A stretch of DNA of 64,000 bases from Methylotenera_A sp031422335 (GTDB lineage: Bacteria; Pseudomonadota; Gammaproteobacteria; Burkholderiales; Methylophilaceae): assembly GCA_031422335.1 (NCBI GenBank), contig JANOQW010000035.1:1-64000 (forward strand). The letters are read 5' to 3'. The notes under the pieces were generated by a model. The model searched no databases. It was not told the origin of the DNA and saw only the letters and a program-made list of their open reading frames with translations. Both the position numbers and the translations under genes were made by a program. This document shows positions 42,226 through 51,116 of this stretch, one piece after another. How positions within the stretch are numbered: position 1 is the stretch's first letter; each line of letters starts with the position of its first letter.

Positions 42226-43812
42226 ATGGCCGCAATCAAAAGAGCACTCATCAGCGTATCAGACAAAACGGACGTTATCGAACTTGCCTCTGCACTGGTT
42301 AAATTAAACGTAGAGATTTTATCTACCGGCGGCACTGCTAAACTGTTTCGCGAAAACAACATTCCTGTGATTGAGGTAAGTGACTACACAGGCTTCCCCG
42401 AAATGTTAGATGGTCGCGTGAAAACGCTGCACCCTAAAGTACATGGCGGGTTACTCGGACGCCGCGATTTACCCGAACACGTAGCAGCTATGCAAGCGCA
42501 AGGCATACCGAATATCGATTTGCTAGTGGTCAATTTGTACCCGTTTGAGGCGACGATTGCCAAGGCCAATTGCACGCTAGAAGACGCAATTGAGAACATC
42601 GACATTGGCGGTCCCGCCATGGTGCGCAGCGCTGCCAAAAATTGGAAAGATGTGGCTGTGCTTACAGATGCCAGCCAATACGAGGCCTTTTTGACTGAGC
42701 TGCAGACCAATAGCGGCGAGGCTTCCAGCGATACTAAATTTAAGCTTTCTGTTGCTGCCTTTAACCGCATTAGTAATTATGATGGTGCCATTAGCGATTA
42801 TTTAAGCAGCCTGAATGTTGACGGCAGCCGCAATGCCTTCTCTGACCAAACCAATGGCCGCTTTGTAAAAATGCAAGATTTGCGCTATGGCGAAAACCCA
42901 CATCAGCAAGCTGCGTTTTATCGCGACCTGTATCCTGCACCTGGCAGCTTAGTGACTGCCGAGCAGTTACAAGGCAAAGAGTTAAGCTACAACAATATTG
43001 CCGACGCGGACGCTGCTTGGGAAACAGTCAAATCATTTACAAGCACGGCGTGCGTCATCGTCAAGCACGCCAATCCATGCGGTGTCGCGCTGGGTAAAGA
43101 TGCGCTTGAAGCATACGGCAAGGCCTTTAAAACTGATCCCACCTCTGCGTTTGGCGGCATTATTGCTTTCAATACAGTAGTAGATAAAACAACGGCAGAG
43201 GCTGTGAGCAAGCAGTTTGTAGAAGTATTGATTGCGCCAGAATATACTGCGGATGCGCTGGCGATTTTTACTGCAAAAGCCAATGTGCGTGTGCTTAAAA
43301 TTGCGTTGCCAAAGGGTGGAAATACGCCATGGGAGCAAGGCCGTAACTCACATGACACCAAACGAATTGGCTCTGGCTTACTGATTCAAACCGCAGATAA
43401 CCACGAAATTTCAGCTTCCGACCTAACAATTGTCAGCAAAAAACAACCTTCACCGCAACAAATGGCCGACATGCTGTTTGCGTGGAATGTCGCGAAATAT
43501 GTCAAAAGCAACGCCATTGTGTTTTGTGGCGATGGCATGACCCTAGGCGTAGGCGCAGGCCAAATGAGCCGTGTCGATAGCACCAAAATTGCCGCCATCA
43601 AAGCGCAAAATGCGGGCTTATCACTCAAAAATTCGGTAGTCGCATCCGATGCATTCTTTCCATTTCGCGATGGTATTGATGTATTGGCAGACGCCGGTGC
43701 AGCTTGCGTGATTCAACCGGGCGGCAGCATGCGCGATGATGAAGTGATTGCTGCGGCAGATGCACATGGTTTGGTGATGGTTACCACCGGCATTCGCCAT
43801 TTCAGACATTAG
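42226..43812 (+). CDS. purH: bifunctional AICAR transformylase / IMP cyclohydrolase
   Basis: Catalyses the last two steps of IMP synthesis. At 528 aa, the N-terminal cyclohydrolase domain shows RALISVSDKTDVIELASAL, EVSDYTGFPEMLDGRVKTL and NIDIGGPAMVRSAAKN. The C-terminal transformylase domain has the catalytic Lys-His pair in CVIVKHANPCGVALG and ends with the characteristic VMVTTGIRHFRH. It follows fis by 43 bases and precedes purD by 25, so it is part of one purine operon. Confidence 0.98.
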   Translation: MAAIKRALISVSDKTDVIELASALVKLNVEILSTGGTAKLFRENNIPVIEVSDYTGFPEMLDGRVKTLHPKVHGGLLGRRDLPEHVAAMQAQGIPNIDLLVVNLYPFEATIAKANCTLEDAIENIDIGGPAMVRSAAKNWKDVAVLTDASQYEAFLTELQTNSGEASSDTKFKLSVAAFNRISNYDGAISDYLSSLNVDGSRNAFSDQTNGRFVKMQDLRYGENPHQQAAFYRDLYPAPGSLVTAEQLQGKELSYNNIADADAAWETVKSFTSTACVIVKHANPCGVALGKDALEAYGKAFKTDPTSAFGGIIAFNTVVDKTTAEAVSKQFVEVLIAPEYTADALAIFTAKANVRVLKIALPKGGNTPWEQGRNSHDTKRIGSGLLIQTADNHEISASDLTIVSKKQPSPQQMADMLFAWNVAKYVKSNAIVFCGDGMTLGVGAGQMSRVDSTKIAAIKAQNAGLSLKNSVVASDAFFPFRDGIDVLADAGAACVIQPGGSMRDDEVIAAADAHGLVMVTTGIRHFRH

Positions 43813-43837
43813 TTACAGTCACTAAGGGATATTGAGT

Positions 43838-45106
43838 ATGAAAATATTAGTGATTGGTAGCGGCGGCCGCGAACATGCGATTGCTTGGAAAATTACCCAG
43901 AATAAAGAAATTAGCCGCGTCTATGTAGCGCCTGGTAATGCAGGCACTGCCACCAATCCGGATATGGTGAACGTACCAATCTCTAGCGTGCCTGATTTAT
44001 TGGCGTTTGCGCAAAAAGAGCACATTGGCCTGACCATTGTGGGGCCAGAGGCACCGCTTTCTCAAGGCGTGGTGGATGCTTTTCGCGCAGCAGGATTAAA
44101 GATTTTTGGCCCAACTAAAGCTGCAGCACAACTGGAGTCTAGTAAAGACTTTGCCAAAGCGTTTATGTTGCGCCACAACATTCCCACTGCTAAATATCAA
44201 ACCTTTACCGATGCCAAGCTTGCGCATGACTATGTCAGCGCACAAGGCGCGCCGATTGTGATTAAAGCCGATGGTTTAGCTGCTGGCAAGGGCGTGGTGG
44301 TGGCGATGGATGAAGCCGAAGCACACGCCGCGATTGATGCCATGTTGGCGGATAACAAACTCGGCAGCGCTGGCTCTAGAGTGGTGATTGAAGAATTTTT
44401 AACCGGCGAAGAAGCCAGTTTTATTGTGATGGTGGATGGTAAAAATATCCTCCCGCTCGCGACCAGCCAAGATCATAAACGTCTATTAGACTGCGACCAA
44501 GGCCCGAATACAGGTGGTATGGGTGCTTATTCCCCAGCACCATGCGTAACGCCAGAAATCCACGCCCGTGCGTTACGCGAGGTGATTCGCCCGACGGTAG
44601 AAGGCATGGCGAAAGATGGTATTCCTTACACTGGCTTTTTGTACGCAGGTTTAATGATTTCCCCAGATGGCAGCATTAAAACGCTAGAGTTTAACTGCCG
44701 CATGGGCGACCCAGAAACACAACCGATTATGGTGCGACTGAAGTCTGATTTTGTGGCATTGGCTGAGCATGCGGTAAATGGCACGCTAGATTTGGCCGAA
44801 GCCGAATGGGATAGACGTACTGCACTAGGCGTGGTGATGGCCTCTCACAATTATCCTGAAGCGCCAAGATTAGGTGATGAAATTACGGGTTTGCCGAAAG
44901 ATTTGCAAGATGGCTATGTGTTTCACGCAGGTACAACGCTGAAAGACGGCAAAGTACTCACTAGTGGTGGCCGTGTATTATGCGTAACAGCATTGGGCGA
45001 AACGGTAAAATTTGCGCAACAACAAGCTTATAAAATAGCGGGTAGTATTCACTTTGATGGCTCGCAGAACCGCACAGATATTGGCTACCGGGCCATTAAA
45101 GGTTAA
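43838..45106 (+). CDS. purD: phosphoribosylamine-glycine ligase
   Basis: An ATP-grasp ligase that joins glycine to phosphoribosylamine in purine synthesis. The start MKILVIGSGGREHAIAW at 43838 is the usual PurD N-terminus. Other blocks are AYVAPGNAGT-like YVAPGNAGTATNPD, the ATP-binding KADGLAAGKGVVVAMD, LLDCDQGPNTGGMGAYSPAP and the Mg site EFNCRMGDPETQPIM. The length of 422 aa is normal. It is co-transcribed with purH. Confidence 0.98.
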   Translation: MKILVIGSGGREHAIAWKITQNKEISRVYVAPGNAGTATNPDMVNVPISSVPDLLAFAQKEHIGLTIVGPEAPLSQGVVDAFRAAGLKIFGPTKAAAQLESSKDFAKAFMLRHNIPTAKYQTFTDAKLAHDYVSAQGAPIVIKADGLAAGKGVVVAMDEAEAHAAIDAMLADNKLGSAGSRVVIEEFLTGEEASFIVMVDGKNILPLATSQDHKRLLDCDQGPNTGGMGAYSPAPCVTPEIHARALREVIRPTVEGMAKDGIPYTGFLYAGLMISPDGSIKTLEFNCRMGDPETQPIMVRLKSDFVALAEHAVNGTLDLAEAEWDRRTALGVVMASHNYPEAPRLGDEITGLPKDLQDGYVFHAGTTLKDGKVLTSGGRVLCVTALGETVKFAQQQAYKIAGSIHFDGSQNRTDIGYRAIKG

Positions 45107-45111
45107 ACACT

Positions 45112-46020
45112 TTGAGCGACACAATCAATGCGCAAGCCGTTTTAACTTATCTGCAAAGCTTACAAGCTAAAATTATTGAAGCATTAGAAATTGTTGATGG
45201 CAAAACTTTTTTGCATGATAGCTGGAACAGGCCAGAAGGTGGTGGTGGTAATAGTTGCTTGTTAGAAGGTGGCAATGTGTTTGAGCGCGCTGGTGTTGGA
45301 TTCTCACATGTGTTGGGCAACAAGCTGCCGCCTGCAGCCACCATCGCCCACCCCGAAGCTGCGGGCAGAACTTGGGAAGCAATGGGTGTTTCGCTGGTGC
45401 TGCACCCGCGCAACCCTTATGTGCCCACTGTACATATGAACATTCGCTTTTTCGTTGCGGAAAAAGAAAATGAGCAGCCGATTTGGTGGTTTGGCGGCGG
45501 TATGGATTTAACGCCCTATTATGGTTTTGAAGAAGACTGCCAGCATTTTCACCGCACCAACAAAACAGCGCTGGATAGCTTTAATGCTGGCTATTACCCG
45601 CAATTTAAAAAGCAATGCGACGAATACTTTTACCTAAAACATCGCAAAGAACCGCGCGGTATTGGAGGTATTTTCTTTGATGACTTTAACGAACTTGGTT
45701 TTGAGCAAAGCTTTGCGCTGCAACGCGCTGTGGGGGACAGCTTTTTACAGGCCTACTTGCCGATTCTGCAACGCCGCAAAGATATAGCTTATGGCGAGCA
45801 GCAGCGCGACTTTCAAGCTTATCGCCGGGGCCGATATGTGGAGTTTAACTTGGTATTCGACCGCGGCACGCTATTCGGCTTACAGTCGAATGGCCGCACC
45901 GAATCGATACTGATGTCGATGCCGCCGATTGTGAAATGGCGTTACGATTGGAAACCAGAAAATGGTAGCGCAGAGGCCAAACTATACACGGATTTTTTGA
46001 TTGACCGCGACTGGCTTTAA
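45112..46020 (+). CDS. hemF: coproporphyrinogen III oxidase, aerobic, TTG start
   Basis: Oxygen-dependent oxidative decarboxylation in heme synthesis. The start is TTG at 45112; the following 25 residues (VLTYLQSLQAKIIEALEIVD) align with the usual HemF N-terminus, which rules out a later ATG. Conserved blocks include PEGGGGNSCLLEGGNVFERA, LVLHPRNPYVPTVHMN, FGGGMDLTPYYGFEEDCQHF, GIGGIFFDDFNE and RRGRYVEFNLVFDRGT. It begins 5 bases after purD, so translation is probably coupled. Confidence 0.97.
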   Translation: MSDTINAQAVLTYLQSLQAKIIEALEIVDGKTFLHDSWNRPEGGGGNSCLLEGGNVFERAGVGFSHVLGNKLPPAATIAHPEAAGRTWEAMGVSLVLHPRNPYVPTVHMNIRFFVAEKENEQPIWWFGGGMDLTPYYGFEEDCQHFHRTNKTALDSFNAGYYPQFKKQCDEYFYLKHRKEPRGIGGIFFDDFNELGFEQSFALQRAVGDSFLQAYLPILQRRKDIAYGEQQRDFQAYRRGRYVEFNLVFDRGTLFGLQSNGRTESILMSMPPIVKWRYDWKPENGSAEAKLYTDFLIDRDWL

Positions 46021-46065
46021 TTGAGGTAAACTGGCGTAAAAGTATAAAAGCACAAGGGATAAAAA

Positions 46066-47463
46066 ATGTTAGAAAAACTTTTACGCACCAAACCCGTCAT
46101 TGCGCATGGCAGCAGTGGCCTAAAAAAATGCTTAAGCGCGTTTGATTTAGCGCTATTGGGCATAGGTTGCGCAATCGGTACCGGTATTTTTGTGCTGACT
46201 GGCTTAGCGGCCGCCACACAGTCTGGCCCAGCGGTAGTGCTGTCATTTGTTTTCGCGGGCATTGCTTCGGCCTTTGCTGCCCTCGCTTATGCTGAGCTAG
46301 CCTCATCTATTGGTGGCTCTGGCAGCGCTTATGGCTATAGTTATGTGGCGTTTGGCGAGCTGCTGGCTTGGTTGATGGGTTGGATTTTGTTGTTAGAATA
46401 TGGCGTAGGCGCGGCTGCAGTAGCCAATGGCTGGTCAGGTTATTTTGTGAACACGCTGGCTAACTTCAGTATTTATCTACCAGAAACTCTAACCAAAGCA
46501 CCGATGTTGGGCGGCACCATCAATTTACCCGCATTTGCAATTATCTGGCTACTAACCGTCTTATTAATTGTTGGCGTAAAAGAAAGCGCACGCGTCAATA
46601 ATATTATCGTGGTCATCAAATTAGCCACCATTGCCATCTTTATCGCACTAGCAGTTGGTCATATCAACAGCGCCAACTGGCAGCCTTTTATGCCGTTTGG
46701 CTGGTTTGACACACTCGATACTGGTAAAAATATTGGTGTGCTGGCAGGCGCCTCATTGGTATTTTTTGCTTACTTTGGCTTTGATGCGGTATCTACCGCA
46801 GCAGAAGAATGTAAAAACCCGCAACGTGATTTGCCAATTGGTTTGCTTGCATCGCTGGCATTTTGTACCATTATTTATATTTTAGTTTCTGGCATACTGA
46901 CTGGTGTGGTGCCTTATTTAGAGCTGAATACTGCTTCGCCTGTGGCTTATGCACTCACTAAATTAGGCTATACATGGGCCTCTACGCTAGTCGCTACAGG
47001 TGTGCTGGCTGGACTTATCACGGTGTTATTGGTGCTACTGTATGGTTTAACACGTATTTTATTTGCCATGAGTTGCGATGGCTTAATTTCACCTATATTT
47101 TCTAAAGTAAATCCCGATCGTCAAACACCTACGCGTATCATTTTAATGTGCGGTTTTGTCGTATCTTTAGTGGCTGGCTTTTTCCCGCTAGGTGAGCTGG
47201 CAGAAACAGTGAACATTGGCACATTAGCTGCGTTTGTCATGGTATGCGTGGGTGTGATTGTGTTGCGCATTCGTCAACCCAATTTACCACGCCCATTTAA
47301 AAATCCGTGGAATCCATTGATTCCAGTGCTAGGCATTTTATCTTGCGGCGCCTTGATGGGTTTTTTACCAAGCTCCACTTGGGTGCGCTTTGGTATTTGG
47401 ATTGTCATAGGCCTAGTGATTTATTTTGCTTACTCTATCAGGCATAGCAAGCTTAATAAGTAA
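46066..47463 (+). CDS. APC-family amino acid permease (cationic amino acid transporter type)
   Basis: An inner-membrane transporter of 465 aa with 12 predicted membrane helices. The APC signature is in helix 1 (LLGIGCAIGTGIFVLTG), followed by AYAELASSIGGSGSAYGYSY in helix 3 and FFAYFGFDAVSTAAEECKNP in helix 6. It resembles the YfnA/CAT branch. The substrate cannot be told from sequence. It is a separate unit ending at a strong terminator. Confidence 0.92.
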   Translation: MLEKLLRTKPVIAHGSSGLKKCLSAFDLALLGIGCAIGTGIFVLTGLAAATQSGPAVVLSFVFAGIASAFAALAYAELASSIGGSGSAYGYSYVAFGELLAWLMGWILLLEYGVGAAAVANGWSGYFVNTLANFSIYLPETLTKAPMLGGTINLPAFAIIWLLTVLLIVGVKESARVNNIIVVIKLATIAIFIALAVGHINSANWQPFMPFGWFDTLDTGKNIGVLAGASLVFFAYFGFDAVSTAAEECKNPQRDLPIGLLASLAFCTIIYILVSGILTGVVPYLELNTASPVAYALTKLGYTWASTLVATGVLAGLITVLLVLLYGLTRILFAMSCDGLISPIFSKVNPDRQTPTRIILMCGFVVSLVAGFFPLGELAETVNIGTLAAFVMVCVGVIVLRIRQPNLPRPFKNPWNPLIPVLGILSCGALMGFLPSSTWVRFGIWIVIGLVIYFAYSIRHSKLNK

Positions 47464-47492
47464 GCTATCCAATATAATAAATAAACATAGGC

Positions 47493-47523
47493 AAAAAAAG
47501 CCAGCTTATCAGCTGGCTTTTTT
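47493..47523. terminator. bidirectional terminator between the permease and cytochrome c
   Basis: AAAAAAGCCAGCT pairs perfectly with AGCTGGCTTTTTT around the loop TATC. It sits at a tail-to-tail junction and can act on both strands. Confidence 0.96.
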
Positions 47524-47554
47524 AATTGGTACTTGTTACTTGGCAATAGCCAAA

Positions 47555-47863
47555 TTACATGGCTAAAATCCACTGTACGATTGATTTAATATCATCATCT
47601 TTAACTTGTGGGCTATTCGCTGGCATCGGCATAGGACCCCAAACGCCACTACCACCTTTTTTAACTTTAGCGATCATTTTCGCTTCAGCTGTTGCATCAC
47701 CTTTGTATTTAGCCGCGACATCTTTTAAAGATGGCCCTAATACTTTTTTATCAATGGCGTGGCAAGCTAAGCAGCCACTTTTTTGTGCCAAAGCTTGTGA
47801 AGCACTGGCTTGACCAGCGAATAACACGGCTGCGGCTGCGATTGTTACTAATAAAACTTTCAT
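47555..47863 (-). CDS. small class I cytochrome c
   Basis: A periplasmic heme protein of 102 aa. The start at 47863 follows AAGGAG and gives the signal peptide LLVTIAAAAVLFAGQASAS. The heme is attached at GCLACHAIDKK and the distal Met is in WGPMPMPANSP, with the terminal helix DDIKSIVQWILAM. It resembles cytochromes c551/c552. It could carry electrons together with the azurin encoded at 23114, but no reductase genes are near. Confidence 0.95.
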   Translation of the reverse strand: MKVLLVTIAAAAVLFAGQASASQALAQKSGCLACHAIDKKVLGPSLKDVAAKYKGDATAEAKMIAKVKKGGSGVWGPMPMPANSPQVKDDDIKSIVQWILAM

Positions 47864-48000
47864 GCTATCTCCTTGAATTCTTGTAATAAAACCTGCAATC
47901 TTTTGCAATAGACATATTACCTGACATTTTAAAATCTACAATAGCCCTCTGGCTCAATACTAGGGTTAATAGCAGCCTTGGCTGATTAACATTTGTAAAT

Positions 48001-50055
48001 TTACAACGCCAAGCTTTTTAGCAACACTTGCAAATCACTTAAACTTGGTGAACAAACAACGCCTTGGCAAACCCAAGCGTTGACATCTTTAGCTAATTTT
48101 CTTTGTAATGTAGGTGGCAAATGTTGCTTATTCTTATCCCAAGTTTCGTCTAAATAAAACAACAGATGATGTGGATAGTAATGTTGCTGAATCCCATCAC
48201 GCCAAACTGCCAATTTTTTAGCCTCTCCACGAATAATGACTATGCTAGGTGGTGTTAAAAATTCCTCTAGCGCGTGCGTCAAGCTAGCGCAAGCGGCAGG
48301 ATTATTGACTAAGTTTTTATCGAAAGCCTTTAAGGCGCGCTCAGCTGCTTGCAAATAGCGCGGCTCACCCAAGATATGCCCCAAACGTTGCAAGGCCACC
48401 GCAGCAATACCGTTGCCATTAGGCGTGGCGTTATCATAAGCTTGCTTGGGCCGATGAATCAGCGTCTCGTGCGCATGGCTGGTAAAATAAAACCCACCAT
48501 CTTCTGCTTCAAAGCTCCCCAATAGTACTTCGGCTAAATCTTCGGCTAAACTTAAATCTTCTGCACGATAATCAGTTTGCAATAACTCAATTAAGGCATC
48601 CAATAAAAACGCGTAATCATCCAAATAGGCATTTAAATGCGCATGATAATTTCCAGCACCATCATTTTTGCAAGTGGCTAGCAAGCGTTGATCTTTCCAC
48701 AGTTTTTCGCGGATAAAGTCCACCGAATTTTGCGCAAGTTCTATCCAATCTAGTCTATTAAACACGCGCCCTGCCCGCGCTAAACCTTTAATCGCCAGTG
48801 CGTTCCAAGATGTGAGAATTTTTTCGTCACGGCCTGGGTAAGCACGTTTGGCACGCGCTTTAAACAACTTGGTTTGCGCATCCATTAATACGAGAGTTTC
48901 ATCATGCTCTGCAGGCCGCACCAAATAAGGGTGGTAGGCCTGCGTATTTGAGTGTGGGTCTTCAAAATTAGGCGCGCGGTCAAAACCAAAACATTGACTA
49001 GCCACTATAAACTCTTCTGAAGTCAGTAGTTTTTTTACTTCTGCTGGTTGCCACACATAAAATGCGCCTTCGGCCGAGTGTCCATTTTCATCTGGCGAAT
49101 CTGCATCTAAAGACGAATAAAATGCGCCTTGTTTATCGTGCATTTCACGCACTAACCATGCTACCGTTTCTTCAATGATTTGTTGATAACGTGGATTTTT
49201 AGATATCTGCCAGCCGTCGCAATACAGAAATAATAATTGGCCATTGTCATAAAGCATTTTTTCAAAATGCGGAATATTCCAGCGCTCATCTACCGAATAA
49301 CGACAAAAACCGCCACCTAGTTGATCGTAAATACCGCCGTTTGCCATTGAGGTTAACATTTGCAAGGCCATAGCTTCGGCTTGCTTGTTACCTGCTTTTG
49401 CCTGATGTAGCAACAAAGTAATATCAGCTGGGTTGGGGAATTTTGGCGCACTGCCAAAACCGCCATGTTCAAAATCGAAGCTGTTTTCTAGCGAATCAAA
49501 GGCTAACTTTAATGTATCTTGTGAAGCGCTTAATGTACTACTAGGCTCAGGAATAGTGCGTTTCAGCGCATCGGCCAATTGAGAGTTTTGCACCGCTAAA
49601 TCGTCTTTTTTCTCGTGATAAAAAGTAGCCACGCGTGGAACTAGATCAGCAAAACCCGGCAATTGGTAACGAGCAGTTTTGGGAAAGTAGGTGCCCGTAA
49701 AATACGGCTGCTGATCTGGCGTTAAAAAAACCGTCAGTGGCCAACCGCCACTTTTATTACTCAGCATGCTGTGTGCAGTTTGGTAAATTTGGTCTATATC
49801 TGGGCGCTCTTCGCGGTCCACCTTAATATTAATAAAGTGCGCGTTCATCACTGCGGCCACATCAGCATCTTCAAACGATTCATGCGCCATCACATGACAC
49901 CAATGACAGGCAGAATAGCCAATTGATAGTAAGATTGGTTTATCTTGCTCGCGTGCTAAAGTAAGCGCTTCTTCACCCCACGGGTACCATTCAACAGGGT
50001 TTGTAGCATGTTGTAGCAGATAAGGGCTGGTTTCGTGCGCTAATGCATTTGGCAT
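48001..50055 (-). CDS. DUF255 thioredoxin-domain protein (YyaL/SPATA20 family)
   Basis: A 684-aa protein. The N-terminal thioredoxin-like domain begins MPNALAHETSPYLLQHATNP and has the CxxC motif in YSACHWCHVMAHESFED. A long alpha/alpha barrel follows, with family motifs GGWPLTVFLTPD, GGGFCRYSVDERWNIPHFEK and LYDNGQLL. The barrel resembles N-acylglucosamine epimerases. The biochemical role is unknown. Its start overlaps the yeaD stop by one base, so the two are translated together. Confidence 0.93.
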   Translation of the reverse strand: MPNALAHETSPYLLQHATNPVEWYPWGEEALTLAREQDKPILLSIGYSACHWCHVMAHESFEDADVAAVMNAHFINIKVDREERPDIDQIYQTAHSMLSNKSGGWPLTVFLTPDQQPYFTGTYFPKTARYQLPGFADLVPRVATFYHEKKDDLAVQNSQLADALKRTIPEPSSTLSASQDTLKLAFDSLENSFDFEHGGFGSAPKFPNPADITLLLHQAKAGNKQAEAMALQMLTSMANGGIYDQLGGGFCRYSVDERWNIPHFEKMLYDNGQLLFLYCDGWQISKNPRYQQIIEETVAWLVREMHDKQGAFYSSLDADSPDENGHSAEGAFYVWQPAEVKKLLTSEEFIVASQCFGFDRAPNFEDPHSNTQAYHPYLVRPAEHDETLVLMDAQTKLFKARAKRAYPGRDEKILTSWNALAIKGLARAGRVFNRLDWIELAQNSVDFIREKLWKDQRLLATCKNDGAGNYHAHLNAYLDDYAFLLDALIELLQTDYRAEDLSLAEDLAEVLLGSFEAEDGGFYFTSHAHETLIHRPKQAYDNATPNGNGIAAVALQRLGHILGEPRYLQAAERALKAFDKNLVNNPAACASLTHALEEFLTPPSIVIIRGEAKKLAVWRDGIQQHYYPHHLLFYLDETWDKNKQHLPPTLQRKLAKDVNAWVCQGVVCSPSLSDLQVLLKSLAL

Positions 50056-50996
50056 TACAGCGTCTCGATTACGTACTCCGCGCTGATTACATGGGTGCGG
50101 CCTGGGTTAATCACCACCATATTATCTAACGCATTGGTGGTTTCCACACACAGGGTTTTACGCCATTCGTCTGCGGCGCCCATGTCGGTCATTTGCGCCG
50201 CTTTTTCCTCGCCTGGTGTCCATACGACGGTGGTATCACTGCCGGATTTTGATATGTGAATAAGGCGATTGAATCCTACATCGTGCACCGTGCAATCTGA
50301 GCTATGGTTTATATAGACACGATCAAACTCGCCATCAAATTTAAGCGCGTTGTGTTCTACATGGCGTTGATATTTAAGTATTTTATCGGCATATACGCAA
50401 TCTTGCATACCCGTAATTTTTACGTTGGCAATGTCACTAATATTTAAATAGGTATGAAACGCTTCGCCAATCACAAACGGGTGATCAGCCTTATTAGTGG
50501 TTGACATATCCACCCGTAAACGCCGCCCCACAGTAATCGTCACCGTAAGTGCATAAGGATAAGACAACTGACGTTTTGCCTCTTCAGTTTCTAGCATTTC
50601 TAGCATGATGCGCGTAGCACCTGTGGGCGTTGCATCGATATCGATGACACGCCATGGAATGACCCGCGCAAAGCCATGTGGGCAAAAGGTGCTATCTGTA
50701 GGGTGAGCGCCAAACCATGGCCAACAAATCGGTACGCCACCGCGAATGGAGCGACCTTTTACAAAACGTGCATTACTTGATAACCACAATACGGGATCTT
50801 TTAAAAACTTAGGTTGCCAGTGCATGATGTGTGCGCCTTGCAAGGCAATTTTTGCTGTGCAAAGCGGGTTATCCACCTCAAGGTATTGCATGCCATTTTC
50901 GTCTTTGGTTTGCAGTACATGCGCATGCAATTTAATGCGCTTTTCAGTTTTTAGGTTACCAGTGGTTAAACTCACTTCTGACGTTTCTGTGTTCAT
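50055..50996 (-). CDS. yeaD: D-hexose-6-phosphate mutarotase (YeaD family)
   Basis: A galactose-mutarotase-fold protein of 313 aa that interconverts the alpha and beta anomers of hexose 6-phosphates. Key blocks are ALQGAHIMHWQPKF, KGRSIRGGVPICWPWFGAHP, the catalytic His in FCPHGFARVIPW, a second site in IGEAFHTYLNISD and the Glu region VVWTPGEEKAAQMTD. In an organism using the ribulose monophosphate cycle, such an enzyme would act on fructose- or glucose-6-phosphate. The partner gene downstream is DUF255. Confidence 0.93.
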   Translation of the reverse strand: MNTETSEVSLTTGNLKTEKRIKLHAHVLQTKDENGMQYLEVDNPLCTAKIALQGAHIMHWQPKFLKDPVLWLSSNARFVKGRSIRGGVPICWPWFGAHPTDSTFCPHGFARVIPWRVIDIDATPTGATRIMLEMLETEEAKRQLSYPYALTVTITVGRRLRVDMSTTNKADHPFVIGEAFHTYLNISDIANVKITGMQDCVYADKILKYQRHVEHNALKFDGEFDRVYINHSSDCTVHDVGFNRLIHISKSGSDTTVVWTPGEEKAAQMTDMGAADEWRKTLCVETTNALDNMVVINPGRTHVISAEYVIETL

Positions 50997-51116
50997 ATTA
51001 TTTATTCACTTCAATTAACTAAAATTTAAACTAAGATATAAATTGTAACTAGGATTAAAATTGATTTTTAGTTTTTTTATTTAAGCTACTTTTTTTAATG
51101 TGGTTATTTTATAGTG